Source of the DNA: Homarus americanus
Taxonomy: Eukaryota; Arthropoda; Malacostraca; Decapoda; Nephropidae
Length of the DNA stretch: 64,000 nucleotides
Direction of reading: 5' to 3'
Assembly: GCF_018991925.1 (NCBI RefSeq)
Contig: NW_024751849.1
Location: 1-64,000 of the forward strand
The translations under genes were made by a program, and so were the position numbers. Below are positions 46,848 to 57,125 of this stretch, piece after piece. Position 1 is the stretch's first letter. The number at the start of each line of letters is the position of its first letter. Under the pieces are notes generated by a model. It had not been told where the DNA came from. It saw only the letters and a program-made list of their open reading frames with translations, and made no database searches.

Positions 46848-47643
46848 ACGGACGAACGTATGTATGGTCGCACGGACGAACGTATGTATGGTCGCATGGA
46901 CGGACGTATGTATGTATGGTCGCACGGACGGACGTATGTATGGTCGCACGGACGGACGTATGTATGGTCGCACGGACGGACGTATGTATGGTCGCACGGA
47001 CGGACGTATGTATGGTCGCATGGACGGACGTATGTATGGTCGCACGGACGGATGTATGTATGTATGTATGGTCGCATGGACGGACGTATGTATGGTCGCA
47101 TGACGGACGTATGTATGTATGGTCGCATGGACGGACGTATGTTTGGTCGCACGGACGGACGTATGTATGTGTATGGTCGCATGGACGGACGTATGTTTGG
47201 TCGCATGGACGGACGTATGTTTGGTCGCACGGACGGACGTATGTATGTATGGTCGCATGGACGGACGTATGTTTGGTCGCACAGACGGACGTATGTATGG
47301 GTCGCACGGACGGACGTATGTATGGTCGCATGGACGGAGGTATGTTTGGTCTCATGGACGGGTATGTTTTCGATGCGCACAGACGTGATGTATGGTCGCA
47401 CGGACGGACGTATGTATGGTCGCATGGACGGAGGTATGTTTGGTCTCATGGACGGAGGTATGTTTGGTCGCACAGACGGACGTATGTATGGTCGCACGGA
47501 CGGACGTATGTATGGTCGCATGGACGGAGGTATGTTTGGTCGCACAGACGGACGTATGTATGTATGGTCGCACGGACGGACGTATGTTTGGTCGCATGGA
47601 CGGAGGTATGTTTGGTCGCACGGACGGACGTATGTATGGTCGC
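46848..47643. repeat. 24-bp GTATGTATGGTCGCACGGAC minisatellite (about 33 copies)
   Basis: Unit GTATGTATGGTCGCACGGAC plus GGAC, with two-state sites CACGG/CATGG, ATGG/TTGG and extra TATG insertions. It keeps unusually many CpGs (two or three per unit). Unit length is a multiple of three, so both strands have long open frames (RPYIRPSV-type); no evidence for a protein. Confidence 0.96.
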
Positions 47644-47980
47644 AATAAGTGTTTTTAATACAGTTGGCTAAACTTTCATCAAATAGGAACAAATAGCTAT
47701 ATAATCTTTAACGTCATTCTCTAAGGTGTTGGATGTCCAGATACACTTTATCACTCCTGTGTGTGCGTAGAGTATAGTGGTGAACAAGGGAGGTTATACA
47801 ACACGGTCAAACATGTGAGTAAGGCGGGCGGGCAGCAAGCCTCTAACAGCATAACAATATTAGGTGCAGGGTTAAGTAAACACAGATGACACAGTCTGTG
47901 GTGGTGGCCCCGAGGGTCAGTGTTGGAGGCCCAGGGTCATCTCACCTGGGAGCAACAACTTCCAACACTTGGGTGCCTAC
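47644..47980. other. Intron just after exon B
   Basis: Unique sequence; no array at this donor. Confidence 0.6.
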
Positions 47981-48088
47981 CTTGATGTGCTGTTGCAGCT
48001 GTTTCTCGTGCTGTTCCGCCAGCTGCTGCTGTTGTTGCTGGTACTGGTGCAGGAGCAGCTGTTGCTGGATCTGCTGCTCCTGTTTGAG
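47981..48088 (-). CDS. HDAC4: HDAC4 exon B: glutamine-rich helix
   Basis: The exon is exactly 36 codons in phase 0, from acceptor AACAG|CTC to donor AAG|GTAGGC. It starts LKQEQQIQQQLLLHQ and ends EQHEKQLQQHIK; 17 of 36 residues are Gln. Length and sequence match the glutamine-rich helix of human HDAC4 (LKQKQQIQRQ...QLHEHIK), with about 20 of 36 positions identical as I recall that sequence. In the family this helix mediates oligomerisation and lies just before the MEF2-binding region. The upstream intron end has a moderate pyrimidine tract (TTCTTGGTCTTCTG). No tandem array follows its donor, unlike exons A and C. A diverged copy of this exon lies 12.4 kb further along the gene at 35509-35598. 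Confidence 0.88.
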
Positions 48089-48661
48089 CTGTTCAGAAGA
48101 CCAAGAACACAGCATCAAGTCATTGAATATTGAAAACTGTTACAACCTTCCTTCATACAATGACATAAGCGGTAATACACTATGTGTTTACACTCAGCAG
48201 TGAGCTAACTCCTATGTACCGCCAAGGCAATAGATTACAATAAGCGACTAACATTTACTCCAATATATAATACGTTAACACCATCTTAACTATCTGTGCA
48301 AGTACAAGTTTACTGATTCATATTGAGTTGGAGAAAATAATAGAAATATCAGAACAGGGTCAGATTTAGCTCCAAGTACACCCCCCAATATTAAGTTGAC
48401 AGACAGCTCAAGATGCAGTTAACATACAAAAAGGGACAATTGAATTATCAAGTGTTTGTACACAGGGAATTTTTAATGGGCTTAACCTATCGTTTGGAAG
48501 ATAATCTGAAGCTCTACTAAACCAACTATACAGTAAGTATCGTGACAAACAAATAAGGCACAGCAGTAGCCTACACTATGCTGATAACAACACTACTGTA
48601 GCAACTGCAAATTATAATGTAAAATGTAAATAATTTAAATACAATTTTAACTTTTAGTCTG
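48089..48661. other. Intron between exons A and B, unique part
   Basis: AT-rich unique sequence with the exon B acceptor at 48089-48090. Confidence 0.6.
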
Positions 48662-49676
48662 AAGGAGCAGGAGCTACCTAAAGGAGGAGGATTAATCTCA
48701 AGGAGGAGCATCTACTGTACCCGGAGGAGGACAGACATGAAGGAGGACCTACCTGAAGGAGGATTTATCTCAAGTAGGACCGACCTCGAGGAGGATGTAC
48801 CTGAAGAAGGAGGATCTACCTGAAGGAAGAGGATCTATCTCAAGGAGGATCATCTACCTGGAGGAGGACCTACCTGAAGGAGCAGCAGCTACCTGAAGGA
48901 GGATGATCTACCTGAAGGAGGACCTACCTGAAGGAGAAGGACCTACCTGAAGGAGGAAGATCTACCTGGAGGAGGACCTACCTGAAGGAGCAGGAGCTAC
49001 CTGAAGGAGAAGGACCTACCTGAAGGAGGAAGATCTACCTAAAGGAGGAAGATCTACCTGAAGGAGGAAGATCTACCTGAAGGACGAAGATCTACCTGAA
49101 GGAGGAGTACCTACCTGAAGGAGGAAGATCTACCTGAAGGAGGAGTACCTACGAAGGAGGATCTACCTGAAGGAGGAAATTACCTGAAGAATCTTCCAGA
49201 AGGAAGATCTACCTGAAGGAGGAGGATCTACCTGAAGGGGGAGTACCTACCTGAAGGAGGAAGATCTACCTGAAGGAGGAAGAATTACCTGAAGGAGAAG
49301 AACCTTCCAGAAGGAAGATCTACCTGAAGGGGGAGGACCTACCTGAAGGGGGAGGACCTACCTGAAGGAGAAGGACCTACCTGGAGGATCTACCTGGAGG
49401 AGGAAGACCTGCGTGAAGGAGGAAGATCTGCCTGAAGGAGGACCTTCCCGAAGGAGAAGGATCTACCCGAAGGAGGAAGATCTACCTGGAGGAGGAAGAT
49501 CTACCTGGAGGAGGAAAATCTACCTGAAGGAGCAGGACCTACCTGATGGAAGAGCTACCTAAAAGAGGACTTACCTGAAATGGGGACCTACCTGAAGGAG
49601 GACCTACCTGAAGGAGGAGGACCTACACAAAGGAGGACCTAGCAAATGATGAAGGACCTACCTGAAAGAGGCCTAC
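48662..49676 (-). repeat. Splice-donor minisatellite following exon A
   Basis: About 1 kb of 15-33 bp units built on CTACCTGAAGGAGGA (minus: TCCTCCTTCAGGTAG). Exon A ends CTCCTTCAG|GTAGGC, so each unit reproduces the exon end plus donor. About 40 units keep CAG|GTAG. The preceding TCCTCCTT also resembles a short pyrimidine tract, making each unit both donor-like and weakly acceptor-like. The array starts at the true donor. Confidence 0.92.
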
Positions 49677-49825
49677 CTGAAGGAGGCGTTGCTGGAAGGA
49701 TGGGTCTGGGATGACGGCCTCATTAGCCATATCGGTGGAGGAGAGGTCGTTGGCAGAGGTCAGGTGCGGTGACCCTATGTGAGGTGACCCTATGTGTGGT
49801 GACCCCAACGGCGGGCTGCTCACCT
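49677..49825 (-). CDS. HDAC4: HDAC4 exon A: pre-coil segment with DL motif
   Basis: This 149-nt exon contributes 2 nt of a split codon plus 49 codons, ending SFQQRLLQ before donor CAG|GTAGGC. The next exon begins LKQEQQIQQQ, so the join reads RLLQ-LKQEQQ, the same layout as ELLA-LKQKQQ in vertebrate HDAC4. A NDLSST motif lies where vertebrate class IIa proteins carry their CtBP-binding P-x-DL sequence. The first third encodes a short tandem peptide (GSPHI units, a 15-bp DNA repeat). The acceptor is placed at TTACAG (49826-49827) because a consensus-like branch sequence TGACTAAC lies about 28 nt upstream; the pyrimidine tract is weak, so the 5' boundary is less certain than the 3' one. A second in-frame donor at 49662 would add VGLFQ. 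A donor-like minisatellite starts directly downstream. Confidence 0.72.
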
Positions 49826-49869
49826 CTGTAATGGTCACCACAGACACACCTGTTAGTCATCACCAAGTA

Positions 49870-50590
49870 GGGGAATGTTACACCTGTCCAAACATCTAAA
49901 ACACTTTCAAACATCTGTCCAAAGAAGAATGTAACACTTGTCCTAAGATGTCCACAGGAAGAATGTTACACGTGTCCTAAAATGTCTACAGTAAGAATGT
50001 TACACGTGTCCTAAAATGAAGACAGTAAGAATGTTACACGTGTCCTAAGATGTCTACAGGATGAATGTAACACTTGTCCTAAGATGTCTACAATAAGAAT
50101 GTTACACGTGTCCTAAGATGTCTACAGTAAGAATGTTACACGTGTCCTAAAATGTCTACAGTAAGAATGTAACACTTGTCCTAAGATGTCCACAGGAAGA
50201 ATGTAACACGTGTCCTAAGATGAAGACAGTAAGGATGTTACACGTGTCCTAGATGTCTACAGTAAGAATGTTACACGTGTCCTAAGATGTCTACAGTAAG
50301 AATGTAACACGTGTCCTAAGATGTCTACAGTAAGAATGTTACACGTGTCCTAAGATGTCTACAGTAAGAATGTTACACGTGTCCTAGATGTCTACAGTAA
50401 GAATGTAACACGTGTCCTAAGATGAAGACAGTAAGGATGTTACACGTGTCCTAGATGTCTACAGTAAGAATGTTACACGTGTCCTAAGATGTCTACAGTA
50501 AGAATGTTACACGTGTCCTAGATGTCTACAGTAAGAATGTAACACGTGTCCTAGATGTCTACAGTAAGGATGTTACACGTGTCCTTAAGA
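49870..50590. repeat. 34-bp E-box minisatellite (about 21 copies)
   Basis: Unit GAATGTTACACGTGTCCTAA plus GATGTCTACAGTAA. Seventeen units keep CACGTG within the palindrome ACACGTGT. CACGTG is the class B E-box. It lies just upstream of exon A in the gene's direction. Confidence 0.95.
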
Positions 50591-51254
50591 TCTGTAACCC
50601 TGCATTATCACACCGGGAGTGACTGTACTGTACACCTCGTGGCGTCACTAAAATACATCTGATGCACATTAACGTGAGTAAGAATTAAGGAGAAAGCAAG
50701 AGAGAGAGAAGGAGGAAGAGAGACGAAGAGAGGAAGGGAGGAGGGAGGAAGGGAGAATGGCTGGAGGGAGGAAGAAACCAAGGGAGAGGGAGATATAGAG
50801 GGTGATTAATAAGATCTCGTGGATGAGTTAAATATAGATTCATATTCCCAGACCCTTGGTGTCACGAGGGTGTTGGTGACGCAGGTCTTGTGTGTGACTA
50901 CAAAGAAAATAACCACACACACACACACTACACCCAACTGTATAGTATATATATAATGTGCACACAAACTTGAAGCATGTATACGGACTCTAATACGTAC
51001 ACAGGATTGTGAAATGTACACACACTTGTAAACTATAAACACACTTGCAACACACACACACACATATACTTATAGCAATATGGATGATGATAATAAACCA
51101 ACAATAGTAATAATGATGATGATGATTATGACAATGATAAAGTAACAACAACAATAATATTAATTATAATAAACATAATAATAATATATAAACACTAATA
51201 ATAAACTTGTTCTCTGTAAACCACAAGTGTTCTGGGAAAACTTCAACTATAGTG

Positions 51255-51255
<1 letters not shown>
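50591..51255. other. Unique sequence with purine-rich and ATA-rich parts
   Basis: GAGAGGAAGG-type tract at 50695-50800, CA runs at about 50920 and 51050, and AAT/GATGAT words near 51110-51180. Confidence 0.55.
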
Positions 51256-51309
<54 letters not shown>

Positions 51310-51525
51310 CTCTCTCTCCTCCCCCCCTCCTCTCCTCCCTCTCCTCCCTCTCACTCAATCTCTCACCCTCTCCCTCAATCTCTCTCTCTCTCCCTCTCCC
51401 CTCCTCCTCTCCCTCTCTCCTCCTCTCCCTCCCTCTCTCCCCTCTCCTCTCCCTCCTCTCTCTCTCCCTCTCCCTCCCTCTCTCCTCAATCTCTCCCTCT
51501 CCTCTCTCCCTCTCCTTTCTTGACC
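51256..51525. repeat. (TC)n and CTCC polypyrimidine tract
   Basis: Pure TC at about 51256-51306, then CTCCCTCTCC words. About 270 bp of nearly unbroken pyrimidines on plus. Confidence 0.95.
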
Positions 51526-51589
51526 AGGGTGGCACCATAGCCTACGTTGATTTCCATCACGTGTGAGGACGAGGTTTAAAAAAGAAAGA

Positions 51590-52290
51590 ACAACAATTAG
51601 TGTGGGTGTACAGGTGAGACACAGGTAACAAGTTAATGGTGGGTGTACAGGAAACAACAGTAACAAGTTAATGAGTGGTGTACAGGTGAGACACAGGTAA
51701 CAAGTTAATGAGTGGGTGTACAGGTGAGACACAGGTAACAAGTTAATGAGTGAGTGTACAGGTGAACAGGTAACAAGTTAATGAGTGGGTGTACAGGTGA
51801 GACACAGGTAACAAGTTAATGAGTGAGTGTACAGGTGAGACAGAGTAACAAGTTAATGAGTGGGTGTACAGGTGAGACACAGGTAACAAGTTAATGAGTG
51901 GGTGTATGAGACACAGGTAACAAGTTAATAGAGACACAGGAAAAGTTAATGAGTGGGTGTACAGGTGAGACACAGGTAACGTTAATGAGTGGGTGTACAG
52001 GTGAGACACAGGTAACAAGTTAATGAGTGAGTGTACAGGTGAGACACAGGTAACAAGTTAATGAGCGAGTGTACAGGTGAAACACAGGTAACAAGTTAAT
52101 GAGTGAGTGTACAGGTGAGACACAGGTAACAAGTTAATGAGTGAGTGTACAGGTGAGACACAGGTAACAAGTTAATGAGCGAGTGTACAGGTGAGACACA
52201 GGTAACAAGTTAATGGTGAGTGTACAGGTGAGACACAGGTAACAAGTTAATAGGTGGGTGTAGGTGAGACACAGGTAACAAGTTAATGAG
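51590..52290. repeat. 38-bp minisatellite with two donor-like words
   Basis: Unit ACAGGTGAGACACAGGTAAC plus AAGTTAATGAGTGRGTGT, about 18 copies. On plus each has ACAG|GTGAGA and ACAG|GTAACA. Confidence 0.95.
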
Positions 52291-52388
52291 CATGTAGTGA
52301 AACCAGTAGATTAACTCAAGATTCTAATTACAATTAAACTACAACAATAATAATAATAATCTAAGTAACAAAAACAACAATAATATAA

Positions 52389-52419
<31 letters not shown>

Positions 52420-52924
52420 ACCAGTGCCATCACCAGAGAGAGATCTTACATCACCCCCTTTGTCTTCTTTTAAAATAAACAATTAAGCGGTAAATCCCTC
52501 CTCCTCGACCCCTCTCCCCGGCCTCTTCCCCCCCTTCGTCTTCCCTGGTGTAGATCCTCCTCCAACTAATGTACGTACGGTCTGCTAACAACATCAGACG
52601 AACAACATAAATATACAGATCCTCTAACTACCCCCTCCCTTACAGGAATAACATTAACGACCATAACAGGGAGGGGAGAAGGAAGGATGGAAGGGAAGGA
52701 AGGAAGGAGGAAGGGCGTATGGGGAGAGGCTCTTGGTGTGAGAAGAAGGGGGTGAGAAGGAGGAGGAGGTGGGGGAAGGGGGTGGGGGGTGAGGGAAGAG
52801 GACGATAGGGAGAGGGAATATGTGAGGAAGACAGAGAGAAAGAGGAGGAGGAGGAGAAAGAAAGGGGAGAGATGCAGAATGATCTTCACTGTCGACAAGC
52901 TCGATACACGAGGGGGGTCAAGTG
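52291..52924. other. AAT run and purine-rich tract
   Basis: AAT words at 52338-52420 and GGAAGG/GAGGAGG sequence at 52665-52865. No gene. Confidence 0.55.
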
Positions 52925-53345
52925 GGCAGAGAGAGGACCAGATAAGAGACCAGGTAGGAGACCAGGTAGGAGACTAGAGTAGGAGACCAGGAAGGAAACT
53001 AGTAGGAGACCAGGTAGGAGACTAGATGGAGACCTAGGTAGGGAAACTAGGTAGGAGACCAGGTAGGAGACTAGATAGGAGACCAGATAGGAAACTAGAT
53101 GAGAGACTGGTAGGAGACCAGGTGGAAACTAGATAAGAGACTAGGTAGGAGACCAGGTGGGAAACTGAATAAGAGACCAGATGAGGAGACTAGGTGGAGA
53201 CCAGGTAGGGAACCAGATAAGAGACCAGGTAGGGAAACTAGGTAGGAGACCAGATAAGAGACCAGGTAGGGACAGGTAGGAAACTAGATAGACCAGGTAA
53301 GAGACTAAGTAGGAGACCAGGTAGGAGACTAGATTGGACTAGCAG
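52925..53345. repeat. About 18-bp GAGACCAGGTAGGAGACTAG minisatellite
   Basis: Alternating words GACCAGGTAGGA and GACTAGATAGGA, about 23 copies. On plus half of them carry CCAG|GTAGGA, donor-like. Confidence 0.93.
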
Positions 53346-53354
53346 ACCATAATG

Positions 53355-53735
53355 TTCAGACAGACAGACAGACAGACACAGAGGCAGGCAGGCAGGCAGA
53401 GGCAGACAGACAGACAGAGAGAGACACAGAGGCAGACACAGAGGCAGACAGACAGACAGACAGACACAGAGGCAGACAGACAGACAGACACAGAGGCAGA
53501 CAGACAGACAGACACAGAGGCAGACAGACAGACAGCAGACAGACAGAGGACAGACAGACACAGAGGCAGACAGACAGACACAGAGGCAGACAGACAGACA
53601 GACACAGGGCAGACAGACAGACAGACACAGGGCAGACAGACAGACACAGAGGCAGACAGACAGACAGACACGGAGGCAGGCAGACAGACAGAGGCAGACA
53701 GACAGACAGAGCAGACAGACAGACAGACAGAGATT
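53355..53735. repeat. (CAGA)n with GGCAGACAGACAGACACAGA units
   Basis: CAGA microsatellite organised into about 20-bp higher units by periodic GAGG insertions. Confidence 0.95.
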
Positions 53736-54400
53736 TATAATTATACTACCGTTTGCATGTATAAAAAGCTGAAAGACAGACACAAACAGACAGTAGGAAG
53801 GTACTACTTGTATGGCCGGGTCAGTACCACGTGTAAGGGGGGGGAATAACACGTCTTGATATATGGGGTGATAGTGAAGAGCCTGGGGGTGGAGGAGCTG
53901 GGAGGGTGGAAGAGGGTGGACAGGGGTAAAGGGGAGAGTGGAAGGGGTAAGGGGGTGTGAGGGGGGAGAGGGGGTGGAAGGGAGGAGGGGTGGAGGGGAG
54001 GGTTGAAGGAAAGGAGAGGGGTTGGGGGGGTGTGTGTGGGGGTGGTGTTATAGGGTGTGGGAAGGCCCTCAAGATGGAAGGGTGACACGACAATTTACTA
54101 CCTGTCTCCTGACCTATTTATACCATCATCATCAACGACTGCCTTCCCCCCCCTCCATACACTGTAACTCACCATAACTGTACATGCCCCCCACACACTG
54201 TAACCTAAGTACAACGTAACCTCTACCTTATACACATTGTTTAATAAGCGACTCGATACCACATTATAGTGTAAATAACTACCGAGTGTTTGCGTGGAGT
54301 TACAGATAATTTGGTGGACAACTGCAGAGCTTTAACAGGAGTCCAGTGCACGTGTGGGGACCCGGATGACGGACAGACGAAGATATGAAATTTATAGACA
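53736..54400. other. Unique sequence with long G-rich tract
   Basis: GGGGTAAGGGGG-type DNA at 53840-54060, potentially quadruplex-forming on plus. The rest is unremarkable. Confidence 0.5.
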
Positions 54401-54652
54401 AACTGGACTAAGACTTAAATTATCTAACAGGACTAAGACTTAAATTATCTAACAGGACTAAGACTTAAATTATCAAACAGGACTAAGACTTAAATTATCA
54501 AACAGGACTAAGACTTAAATTATCAAACAGGACTAAGACTTAAATTATCAAACAGGACTAAGACTTAAATTATCAAACAGGACTAAGACTTAAATTATCA
54601 AACAGGACTAAGACTTAAATTATCAAACAGGACTAAGACTTAAATTATCTAA
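54401..54652. repeat. 25-bp AGGACTAAGACTTAAATTAT tandem repeat, 10 copies
   Basis: Unit AGGACTAAGACTTAAATTAT plus CAAAC or CTAAC. Copies are essentially identical except a TCT/TCA site split between the two ends, which indicates recent expansion from inside. Confidence 0.97.
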
Positions 54653-55099
54653 ATTGTAAAGACAAACATAACTTACAATAAACACTATTGACGCTAAAGG
54701 GAGCCGGGGGAGGTTATACCTTGACCAATTTACAGAATTACCTGACAATTTATGCAATTACCATGTCGTGTACGGCAGGTAACATTACTGGCCCAACTAT
54801 TTTATTTTATAATTAGAACTGGCAGGGTATTTATGGGGACACACACACACTCACACACACAGAGACGCACACACACACAGATGCACGCACGCACACGCAC
54901 ACACAGCAGCAAGGGGTGATTGAGGTTACAGTGTCACAGGTGTTGTACCCCCTCCCTCCCTCCCTCCCTCCTTCCCTCCTCCATCACTGCTTTCCCTCCT
55001 CCTTTCGTCTCTCCACCACCACCACCGTTACAACAGCTACCACACCCCCTCCTCCTCCCTCCTTACAATCACCACAAGAACCACAAAGAAACAGATGGA
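54653..55099. other. Unique sequence, CA run and CTCC run
   Basis: CACACTCACAC at 54840-54905 and CCTCCCTCC at 54948-54975. Confidence 0.5.
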
Positions 55100-55375
55100 G
55101 AATGAAACTCACCACCACTACCATCTACACCTACCACTACCACTATTACCACCTACCACCACCACTACCACCTACCACCACCACTACTACCACCACCTAT
55201 AACCTACCACTACTACCACCACTTACCACTATCACCTACCACCACTACACCTACCACTACTACCACCACCTATAACCTACCACTACTACCACCAACTACC
55301 ACTATCACCACCAACTACCGCTATCACCATCACCTACCACTACTACCTCCACCTACCACTATTACCACCACAACA
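55100..55375. repeat. (CCA/ACT)n trinucleotide-rich tract
   Basis: CCACCACTACCACCTA words without fixed period, like 43355-44080. Confidence 0.9.
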
Positions 55376-55738
55376 ACCATCAAAAAGAGCCGCAGTTTGT
55401 CATATAGTTCACAACATCAATGGGTTATATTGGAATGTCATGGGTTAGTGGCGGTATGTTTCCCCGCCTCCCCTCTCTCTGTATACATCATTATCGTGAG
55501 CCACAGACCGAGTAGTGACATCCTCCTCTCTCGCATTTGTTGCTAGGCTCACACATACACTTTATCTTCTTACAAGTTATTAATTCCTTCAATTCGGGAT
55601 CAACTAATTAGTCAACCAATACACCTGTACCGTAATTTACACAAACATCTTTACAGTTTAATAATATCTTAACTGATCCCGAGTTATATTATCGGTTAAT
55701 GCGTAAAGTTATACTGCTCAAAAGGTCAATATGAGGCT
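55376..55738. other. Unique sequence
   Basis: Nothing recognised. Confidence 0.4.
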
Positions 55739-55933
55739 GACAGTGTTACCAATTAGATGTTTTCTTGCAATGTTACCAATTATATGATGTTTTCTTGCAG
55801 TGTTACCAATTATATGATGTTTTCTTGCAGTGTTACCAATTATATGATGTTTTCTTGCAGTGTTACCAATTACATGATGTTTACTTGTAGTGTTACCAAT
55901 TAAAAGCCGTTCTCTTGCAGTGTTACCACATCA
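55739..55933 (+). repeat. 30-bp repeat ending in an acceptor-like TTTTCTTGCAG
   Basis: Unit TGTTACCAATTATATGATGT plus TTTCTTGCAG, 6.3 copies. On plus each unit ends with a pyrimidine tract and CAG, the form of a 3' splice site. Confidence 0.95.
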
Positions 55934-56352
55934 ATGCATTACACTAGAGCGAGTACGGTAAACTCTCCCCCACTGTACTTTACCGACCTCAGAACTATTA
56001 CACACACACACACACACACGCGACCATTTCCGCTCACTGTTACCACCATAACGAGAAATCCCTCACTCCCACAGTTGCCAGGTAAGGCAGCACCCCGTTA
56101 TTACACAAACACACCGTAATTGCCTATAATAACAAGTTTACGTCACAGCATAATGACAGCGTTGACAAGTGCGGATAAGTTGACGTTTATATATATATAT
56201 ACAGTAAATGACAACCATTAACACACACACACATATATATATAATATATAACCTTCGGATATTCTAATCGTTGACAGTTCTTCAAATATTATATAAAACC
56301 ACACATTTCACAGCTCATTGAAACGTTAATATCCGATAAAACAGCTGATATA
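55934..56352. other. Unique AT-rich sequence
   Basis: Short CA and TA runs at about 56000 and 56190-56250. Confidence 0.5.
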
Positions 56353-56873
56353 AGAACATAAGAATGGAGGAAAAAGCAGCGGGCCTATTGGCCCAAACTG
56401 GGCAGTCCCATTTACACCCAACCCCAATAGCTCATATCCACCCAACCTATGTTTGAAGCTATCCAGCGTATTCAGTTAATGATGATATTTGATAACTTGT
56501 TCTCATATCCACTACTCTGTTACCAAACCAATGTTTACCTATTTCGCGCCAATCTAAATTTGTCTAATTTAAAACCATTGTTACGAGTTCGCTTTTGGTT
56601 GGATAGTTTGAGTACCTTTGTAATGTCCCTTTGTTTAGCCCTGACTTCCATTTATACACCTCTATCAGGCCCCCCTCACTCTACGTCTCTCGAGGGAGTG
56701 CAAATTAAGATGCTTTAACCTGTCTCTGTACTCAATGTTCCTAATGCCCGGATTAGTCTTGTCATTCTCCTTTGAATTCTTTCTAGGGATTCTATATCCA
56801 TTCTGTAGTACGGTGACCAGAACTGAACTGCGTAATCCAAGTGAGTGCTCACAAGCGCAAGATATAGTCTTAG
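56353..56873 (-). mobile_element. CR1-like LINE 3' end (antisense)
   Basis: Reading minus, C-terminal LINE coding (YDRGV-KWKSGLNKGTLQR-like, frameshifted) then a 3' UTR with GGGCCAATAGGCCCGCTGC and CTTATGTTCTTAT. Same subfamily as 18585-18842. Degenerate and truncated. Confidence 0.8.
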
Positions 56874-57049
56874 GATGACACATATTACAATAGTTGGTCT
56901 CCGTTAAAACCGTTGATATCCATGACTGGTAGTTCAAGCTTAATGACCCTGGTAGTTCAAGCTTACTAAAACAGCTCATAAAACAAACATGTGTCAGGTA
57001 TGGTGGTAGTCCACACACACACGTAACATCACCACCCCCGCCAAACTCC
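56874..57049. other. Unique sequence
   Basis: Contains the duplicated phrase GGTAGTTCAAGCTTA (56929 and 56951). Confidence 0.4.
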
Positions 57050-57125
57050 ATTATTACCTGGCTGAGGGTATCGAACTCTGGGTCTCAGGTATTACATAAC
57101 TACAGTCTACACCGCTCTGCCTCCC
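57050..57125 (-). mobile_element. Possible tRNA-derived SINE head
   Basis: On minus, GCGGTGTAGACTGTAG (A-box-like) and AGAGTTCGATACC (B box, 57067-57079) are spaced as in a tRNA. No body was defined. Confidence 0.4.

Larger units (their letters stand above)
15897..49825 (-). other. HDAC4: Partial class IIa histone deacetylase gene (four N-terminal exons and three introns)
   Basis: Four minus-strand exons (49825-49677, 48088-47981, 35598-35509, 16042-15897) read in order as the N-terminal regulatory half of a class IIa HDAC: a DL motif where vertebrate members bind CtBP, a glutamine-rich helix, a charged coil, and the start of the MEF2-binding segment. Family members are transcriptional corepressors that shuttle between nucleus and cytoplasm and silence MEF2 targets. 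The first exons would lie above 49.9 kb and the rest of the MEF2 site, 14-3-3 sites and deacetylase domain below position 1 or outside; I found neither. Introns contain LINEs, SINEs and many tandem arrays. The order, whole-codon splice phase and matching exon lengths make chance resemblance very unlikely. Confidence 0.85.

Noticed and set aside
46769..47692. Open frames of 250-300 codons on both strands (RPYIRPSV-type)
   Set aside because: 24-bp tandem repeat artefact; overlapping frames on both strands.
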